Below are positions 60,553-64,000 of a stretch of 64,000 bases of DNA, one piece after another (position 1 is the first letter of the stretch; the number at the start of each line of letters is the position of its first letter). Position numbers and translations under genes: made by a program. The stretch covers positions 62,001-126,000 of the forward strand of contig NZ_JAQNDK010000004.1 of NCBI RefSeq assembly GCF_028368935.1. The letters run 5' to 3'. Under the pieces are notes generated by a model. That model had not been told where the DNA came from. It saw only the letters and a list, made by a program, of their open reading frames with translations, and did not search any database. Origin of the DNA: Sorangium aterium (GTDB lineage Bacteria > Myxococcota_A > Polyangia > Polyangiales > Polyangiaceae).

Positions 60553-60939
60553 ATGGGCAGCAAGGGGCGGCCGTACCGCACGCTCACGATTGATGGCTTC
60601 GAGGTGCTCGTCGGCCGCGGCGACGACGACAACGACGCGCTGACCTTCGAGATCGCCGAGCCGCACGATCTCTGGCTGCACGTGGCCGGCGGTACGCCGG
60701 GCAGCCACGTGATCGTGCGCAACCCCGAGCGCGTGGAGGTCCCGCGCGAGGTGGTCGAGCGCGCGGCGGCGGCGGCGGCGTGGTACTCGAAGGCGAGGAG
60801 CGCCGCCAAGGTGGAGGTCCACGTCTGCCGCGCGGCCGACGTGAGCAAGCCGCGGGGCGCGCCCGCGGGGCTCGTGCAGCTCGCGCGGTGGAAGAGCGTG
60901 CGCGTGCGGCCGGAGATCCCCGGGCGCGATCCGGGGTGA
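60553..60939 (+). CDS. Stand-alone NFACT-R (DUF814) domain protein
   Basis: A 128-residue protein consisting of one NFACT RNA-binding domain. YRTLTIDGFEVLVGRGDDDN, then LTFEIAEPHDLWLHVAGGTPGSHVIVR and AAAAAWYSKARSAAKVEVHV are the hallmarks, including the D-[LI]-W-[LF]-H motif. In full-length NFACT proteins (RqcH, FbpA) this domain ends a larger protein that binds tRNA and the 50S subunit and directs C-terminal alanine tailing. Here the NFACT-N, HhH and coiled-coil parts are absent, so it cannot perform that cycle alone. It follows the lipase gene by 14 bp. The ATG at 60553 has GGGGGCCGG before it. Confidence 0.85.
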   Translation: MGSKGRPYRTLTIDGFEVLVGRGDDDNDALTFEIAEPHDLWLHVAGGTPGSHVIVRNPERVEVPREVVERAAAAAAWYSKARSAAKVEVHVCRAADVSKPRGAPAGLVQLARWKSVRVRPEIPGRDPG

Positions 60940-61006
60940 CCGGGGTGAGCCGCGCGCCGGCGCGCGTCGTGCAGCGGCCCCTGCTCGCCAGGTGCTCGCG
61001 AACAGC

Positions 61007-61012
61007 TAGACT
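61007..61012 (+). promoter_or_regulatory. TANNNT box (TAGACT) before a small gene
   Basis: TAGACT ends 6 nt before the GTG at 61019, the ideal spacing for a leaderless transcript. No Shine-Dalgarno is present. A -35 was not identified. Confidence 0.3.
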
Positions 61013-61018
61013 GTCGCC

Positions 61019-61375
61019 GTGCAGCTTCGTATCGAAGGGGATCGATTGACGCTCACCCTGGAAGGCGCCGAGCGGCTGTGGGCCGTGAGGCTCCGGCCCA
61101 TCGTGGTGCCTCGCGAGCACGTGGCGCGGGCGGAGGCGGCGCTGCCGCCCTCCACATGGAAGGAGATCCGCGCGCCCGGGACGGCCCTGCCGGGGGTGAT
61201 CAAGGCGGGGACGTACTTCACCGCGCGCGGCAAGGAGTTCTGGTACTGGGTGCGGAGCCGGAAGGAGCACCCGCTGACCATCGAGCTCGAGGGGGAGTGG
61301 TATCGGCGGCTCGTCCTCACCATCGACGATGCTGCCGGCTGGGCAGAGCGGATCAACGCCTGGGCCAGCGGCTGA
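61019..61375 (+). CDS. Small conserved-looking protein, function unknown
   Basis: A 118-residue soluble protein with no family I can name. The sequence starts QLRIEGDRLTLTLEGAERLW, an amphipathic beta hairpin, and contains IVVPREHVARAEAAL, GTYFTARGKEFWYWVRSRKE and LEGEWYRRLVLTIDDAAGW. The mix of beta strands ending in a final helix (AERINAWAS) resembles a small PH-like or DUF1801-type fold, but that is only an impression. Good codon bias (G/C at third positions) supports coding. The GTG at 61019 has a TAGACT box six bases upstream and no ribosome site. It stands apart from its neighbours. Confidence 0.6.
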   Translation: MQLRIEGDRLTLTLEGAERLWAVRLRPIVVPREHVARAEAALPPSTWKEIRAPGTALPGVIKAGTYFTARGKEFWYWVRSRKEHPLTIELEGEWYRRLVLTIDDAAGWAERINAWASG

Positions 61376-61594
61376 GTCATCCGAGCCCGAGGGCCGAGGC
61401 GGCGCACCGCCCGCGAGCGGCGGCAGGGTGACGGCGAGCCCCGCGGCGCCCCTTGGCCGCGAAGGCGGAGCTCGGGGTCCCGGGATCCGGCGCGGAGCGC
61501 GGTCCGGGAGCGTCCGTGCGATTTGTGACGGCAGGCAGGGGCGCAGCGCAACCTGAGCGAGACGAGCTCCCTTCCCATCACCCGCAGAGGACCC

Positions 61595-62884
61595 ATGACT
61601 CACTCGTATCGACTCGCTTCCTTCTCGATTCTCGGCTTGCTGGTCGCTTGCAGCTCGACGGATCCCGATGCCACGTCGGGCGCAGGCGCGGCCTCTGGAG
61701 GAGCCACCGGCGGCAGCAGCGTAAGCACGGCCACGGGCGACGCCACGACGAGCGGCGCCGGTACGGGCGACGCCGGCGCGGGCGGCGCCGGTACGGGCGA
61801 TGCCGGCGCGGGCGGCGCCGGCACGGGGGGAACCGGGGGCTCCGGCGGGGCCGGCGGAGCGGCGACGCCGGCGGATGCCGCGGCCATGGTCCCCGGCATG
61901 GGTATCGGGGCCAACATCGGCAATACGCTGGAGAACACCACCGCCTGGGAGACGGGCTGGGGCCAGCCGCTGATCACGCAGACGTTCATCAACGGCATGG
62001 CCAGCCACGGCATCAAGACGGTGCGCGTGCCCGTGGCCTGGGACACCTACGCCGCCAACGGCACGATCGACGCCGCCAAGATGGCCCGAGTCAAGGAGGT
62101 GGTGGGCTGGATCGAGGCCGCCGGAATGTACTCGATCGTGAACATCCACTGGGACGGGGGCTGGATCTACAACGAGGACAATACCGATAAATACAAGCTC
62201 ACCGACGCCGTCAAGACCAGGTTCGCGTCCTACTGGACCCAGATCGCCACGGCCTTCAGCGACGTCGGCCACAAGCTGATCCTCGAGGGCATGAACGAGG
62301 AGGGGAACTACTGGGTCAACGGCGTTCATGACGGCGGGACGCCGGACTACGCCGCCCTGAACGAGATGAACCAGCTCTTCGTCACCACCGTGCGCGAGCA
62401 GGGCGGCTACAACGCGAGCCGCGCCCTGCTCATCGCCGGCTTCGTGACGGACGTCGACAGGACCTGTGTGAGCGATTTCAAGGTGCCGACCGATCCGGCC
62501 GGCACGAAGAGCCTCTTCCTCTCGATCCACTACTACACGCCCTACACCTTCTGCGGCCTCGACACGGTGGAGAGCTGGGGCTCTCCCAAGACGACGTGGG
62601 GCTCGGAGCCCGAGAAGGCGGAGCTGAAGAGCAAGTTCGACACGCTCGGCGCGTTCAGCGCGCAGCGGAGCATCCCGATCATCCTCGGCGAGTTCGGCGT
62701 CACGCTGGGCACGAACTACCCCCGTGAGCCCGCGTCGCGGACGCTGTGGATGCGGTCGGTGGTGGAGGCGGCGAAGTCGCGCGGCGTCGTCCCCGTGCTG
62801 TGGGACACGGGGACGGACATCAAGCGCACGGACGGCTCGTTCTCGACGGAGTGGCAAGCTGTCGTGAGCGCCGTCAACCGGTAG
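61595..62884 (+). CDS. GH5-type cellulase-like lipoprotein
   Basis: A 429-residue secreted glycoside hydrolase. The signal ends in the lipobox GLLVAC. A Gly/Ala/Thr linker of about 70 residues contains repeated GTGDAGAGGA decapeptides. The catalytic TIM barrel shows GIGANIGNTLENT, IKTVRVPVAWDTY, YSIVNIHWDGGW, the acid/base Glu in LILEGMNEEGN and the nucleophile Glu in IPIILGEFGVTLG, all in GH5 order. It probably hydrolyses beta-1,4-glucans or mannans at the cell surface. AGAGGA lies directly before the ATG. Two Cys (near CVSDF and CGLDT) may form a disulfide. Cellulolysis is known in Sorangium, which fits the proposed host. Confidence 0.9.
   Translation: MTHSYRLASFSILGLLVACSSTDPDATSGAGAASGGATGGSSVSTATGDATTSGAGTGDAGAGGAGTGDAGAGGAGTGGTGGSGGAGGAATPADAAAMVPGMGIGANIGNTLENTTAWETGWGQPLITQTFINGMASHGIKTVRVPVAWDTYAANGTIDAAKMARVKEVVGWIEAAGMYSIVNIHWDGGWIYNEDNTDKYKLTDAVKTRFASYWTQIATAFSDVGHKLILEGMNEEGNYWVNGVHDGGTPDYAALNEMNQLFVTTVREQGGYNASRALLIAGFVTDVDRTCVSDFKVPTDPAGTKSLFLSIHYYTPYTFCGLDTVESWGSPKTTWGSEPEKAELKSKFDTLGAFSAQRSIPIILGEFGVTLGTNYPREPASRTLWMRSVVEAAKSRGVVPVLWDTGTDIKRTDGSFSTEWQAVVSAVNR
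61741..61830. repeat. 30-bp imperfect repeat in the GH5 linker
   Basis: GGCGCCGGTACGGGCGACGCC / GGCGCGGGC blocks recur about two and a half times, encoding (A)GTGDAGAGG units between the lipobox and the catalytic domain. The frame is kept because the period is ten codons. Confidence 0.75.
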
Positions 62885-63038
62885 TCGGCGCTCCGGCGGC
62901 GCGGAGGGCGCGCCGCCGGCCGTCGCTTGGTTCGGCCACCGCGAAGCTGGACGGTGGCGCGAAACCACCGAGCGTTGCCCGCGTACCTGGGGTGGCTGGA
63001 CGAGATGGATCGGTCCAGGCCACATCAAGGAGAGGGGC

Positions 63039-64000
63039 ATGTCATCGACACGCAACGTCGGGATGGCGAGATTTTCTGCGTCCACCGTGCTGTTCTTCGC
63101 CGCGGGGGCCTTCGCCGCGTGCGCCGTCCCCGAGGGCGCCGAGCCGTCGGGCGATGAGGAGGGCGCAGGGCCCTCCGGCGATCCAGGTGAGCTGCAGGCC
63201 GCGGCCGAATCGACGGCCGAGGCCGACAGCGAGCTCAAGGTGAACGACTGCGTGAACCCGCACCCGTTCGCCGGCTGTAACGACGCGGCCGTCCAGAGCT
63301 GCGTTTGCGCGGCGGACCCGTTCTGTTGCAACACCCAGTGGGACTCGCTCTGCGCCGCAGAGGTGACGAGCCTCCACTGCGTGCCGCCGTCCGCGGCCGT
63401 CATCGGGCGCCTGCAGTGCGCCGCGCCGGACGGCGCGGGGACCGTCACGAGCGCGCTCGCGTTCGCGCCGCTCAGCATTCCCGGCCTCGGGAGCGGCGTG
63501 ACGGACGCGAACGGCGATTTCAGGATCCCCATCTCGTCGACCGCGAGCGCGAGCGTGCACCTCGACGTGACGTTCGACGGCGTCGTGAGCTCGAGCGGCG
63601 TGACGACGCCGCTCACGATCATGGACGACCTGCACGCCCCGCGCGGCCAGGGGGTCGACGTCGCCGGCAGCCCGCGCTCGAGCGGCGATCTCGACGTGGA
63701 TGTGGTTACGCTGAGCGGCGTCGACTGCGAGCTCTGGCGGCTCGGCGTCGATACCCTGCGCGACTTCCACGCTGCCCGCGGGGCCCAGCCGCCCGCGCAC
63801 GCGCTGCGCATGCTGCGCTGGAGCGGGGTCTACGTGGGCACGCCCTTCACGTTCTACGATTACATCAACATTCGCACGGACTTCCTCACGAGCACCTGGG
63901 GGAGCACGGCCGCGGAGCGCCGGAGGGTCATCACCCACGAGTTCGGGCACAGCGTGCGGCACGTCGCCGACGGCGATCTGAACCACTGGAATGGTGACGA
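63039..64000 (+). CDS. Secreted HExxH metalloprotease-like protein, 3' end outside window
   Basis: The ATG at 63039 is preceded by AAGGAGAGGGG, the best ribosome site in this part of the window. The frame stays open to the last base, giving 320 residues. An N-terminal hydrophobic signal ends with AAGAFAACAVPEGA, possibly a lipobox (AFAAC). A Cys-rich region follows (DCVNPHPFAGC, QSCVCAADPFCCNTQWDSLC), a pattern common in myxobacterial exported proteins. Then come a beta-sandwich insert and, near residue 304, VITHEFGHSVRHVADGD, with the zinc HExxH. The third ligand would lie beyond the window. Peptidase activity is inferred from this motif. Confidence 0.8.
   Translation, partial: MSSTRNVGMARFSASTVLFFAAGAFAACAVPEGAEPSGDEEGAGPSGDPGELQAAAESTAEADSELKVNDCVNPHPFAGCNDAAVQSCVCAADPFCCNTQWDSLCAAEVTSLHCVPPSAAVIGRLQCAAPDGAGTVTSALAFAPLSIPGLGSGVTDANGDFRIPISSTASASVHLDVTFDGVVSSSGVTTPLTIMDDLHAPRGQGVDVAGSPRSSGDLDVDVVTLSGVDCELWRLGVDTLRDFHAARGAQPPAHALRMLRWSGVYVGTPFTFYDYINIRTDFLTSTWGSTAAERRRVITHEFGHSVRHVADGDLNHWNGD

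Overview
The window is very GC-rich (roughly 70% or more in most genes) and has the character of a large-genome deltaproteobacterium of the Myxococcota, most like Sorangium/Polyangium. The signs are many Gly/Ser/Pro-rich lipoproteins with SBBP, thrombospondin-3 and DNRLRE modules, a multihaem cytochrome with a C-terminal tail like MYXO-CTERM (Cys-rich motif, hydrophobic helix, Arg cluster), HEAT and TPR proteins, and a large exopolysaccharide locus. The organism is inferred from gene content only. I saw no rRNA, tRNA, CRISPR array or intact insertion sequence.

Layout. 1-10.7 kb: a J-domain/TPR protein (5' cut), an S41 C-terminal processing protease, an RpoH-like sigma factor, a metallo-beta-lactamase-fold enzyme, two YdcF/ElyC-type membrane proteins, a HEAT-repeat/cyclophilin lipoprotein and a family 2 glycosyltransferase. 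10.9-14.3 kb: a lipoprotein sugar dehydrogenase followed by a five-haem cytochrome, probably one electron-transfer unit. 14.4-23.1 kb: a complete ebo cluster (eboA, eboB, eboF on +; eboD, eboE, eboC on -) arranged as two convergent arms with a beta-propeller lipoprotein at the junction. 23.3-45.4 kb: an exopolysaccharide locus with a Wza-like export lipoprotein (apparent frameshift), a Wzx-like flippase, UDP-sugar dehydrogenase, Wzz-like co-polymerase, BY-kinase-like ATPase, initiating sugar transferase, Wzy/ligase-like polymerase, outer-membrane beta-barrel, heparinase-like lyase, tailoring enzymes and a family 4 glycosyltransferase. It is interleaved with a partner-switching module: FHA-GAF-SpoIIE phosphatase, RsbW-like kinase, STAS antagonist and a distal SpoIIAA-like protein.

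45.5-49 kb: an operon joining a protein with two tandem D-Ala-D-Ala-ligase-like ATP-grasp domains to an S58/DmpA peptidase. 49-54 kb: PcrA/UvrD helicase, a second MBL-fold protein and an AmpG-like transporter. 54-54.7 kb is gene-poor, with a 9-bp tandem repeat and debris of a decayed gene. 54.7-64 kb: a secreted lipoprotein, a Tat-type N-acetylmuramoyl-L-alanine amidase, Lon protease, a monoacylglycerol-lipase-like hydrolase, a stand-alone NFACT-R domain, a small unknown protein, a GH5 cellulase-like lipoprotein and the 5' part of a secreted zinc metalloprotease cut by the window end.

How the genes are organised. Minus-strand operons are strongly coupled: six exact ATGA stop/start overlaps occur (eboD-eboE-eboC, RsbW-STAS, oxidoreductase-epimerase-heparinase, ATP-grasp-peptidase). 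Several single genes have no Shine-Dalgarno but a TANNNT box 5-9 nt before the start, suggesting leaderless transcripts. Two convergent junctions carry a TGACGCGCGTCA-centred palindrome over the stop codons. All functions are homology-style inferences made by reading motifs; no database search was run.
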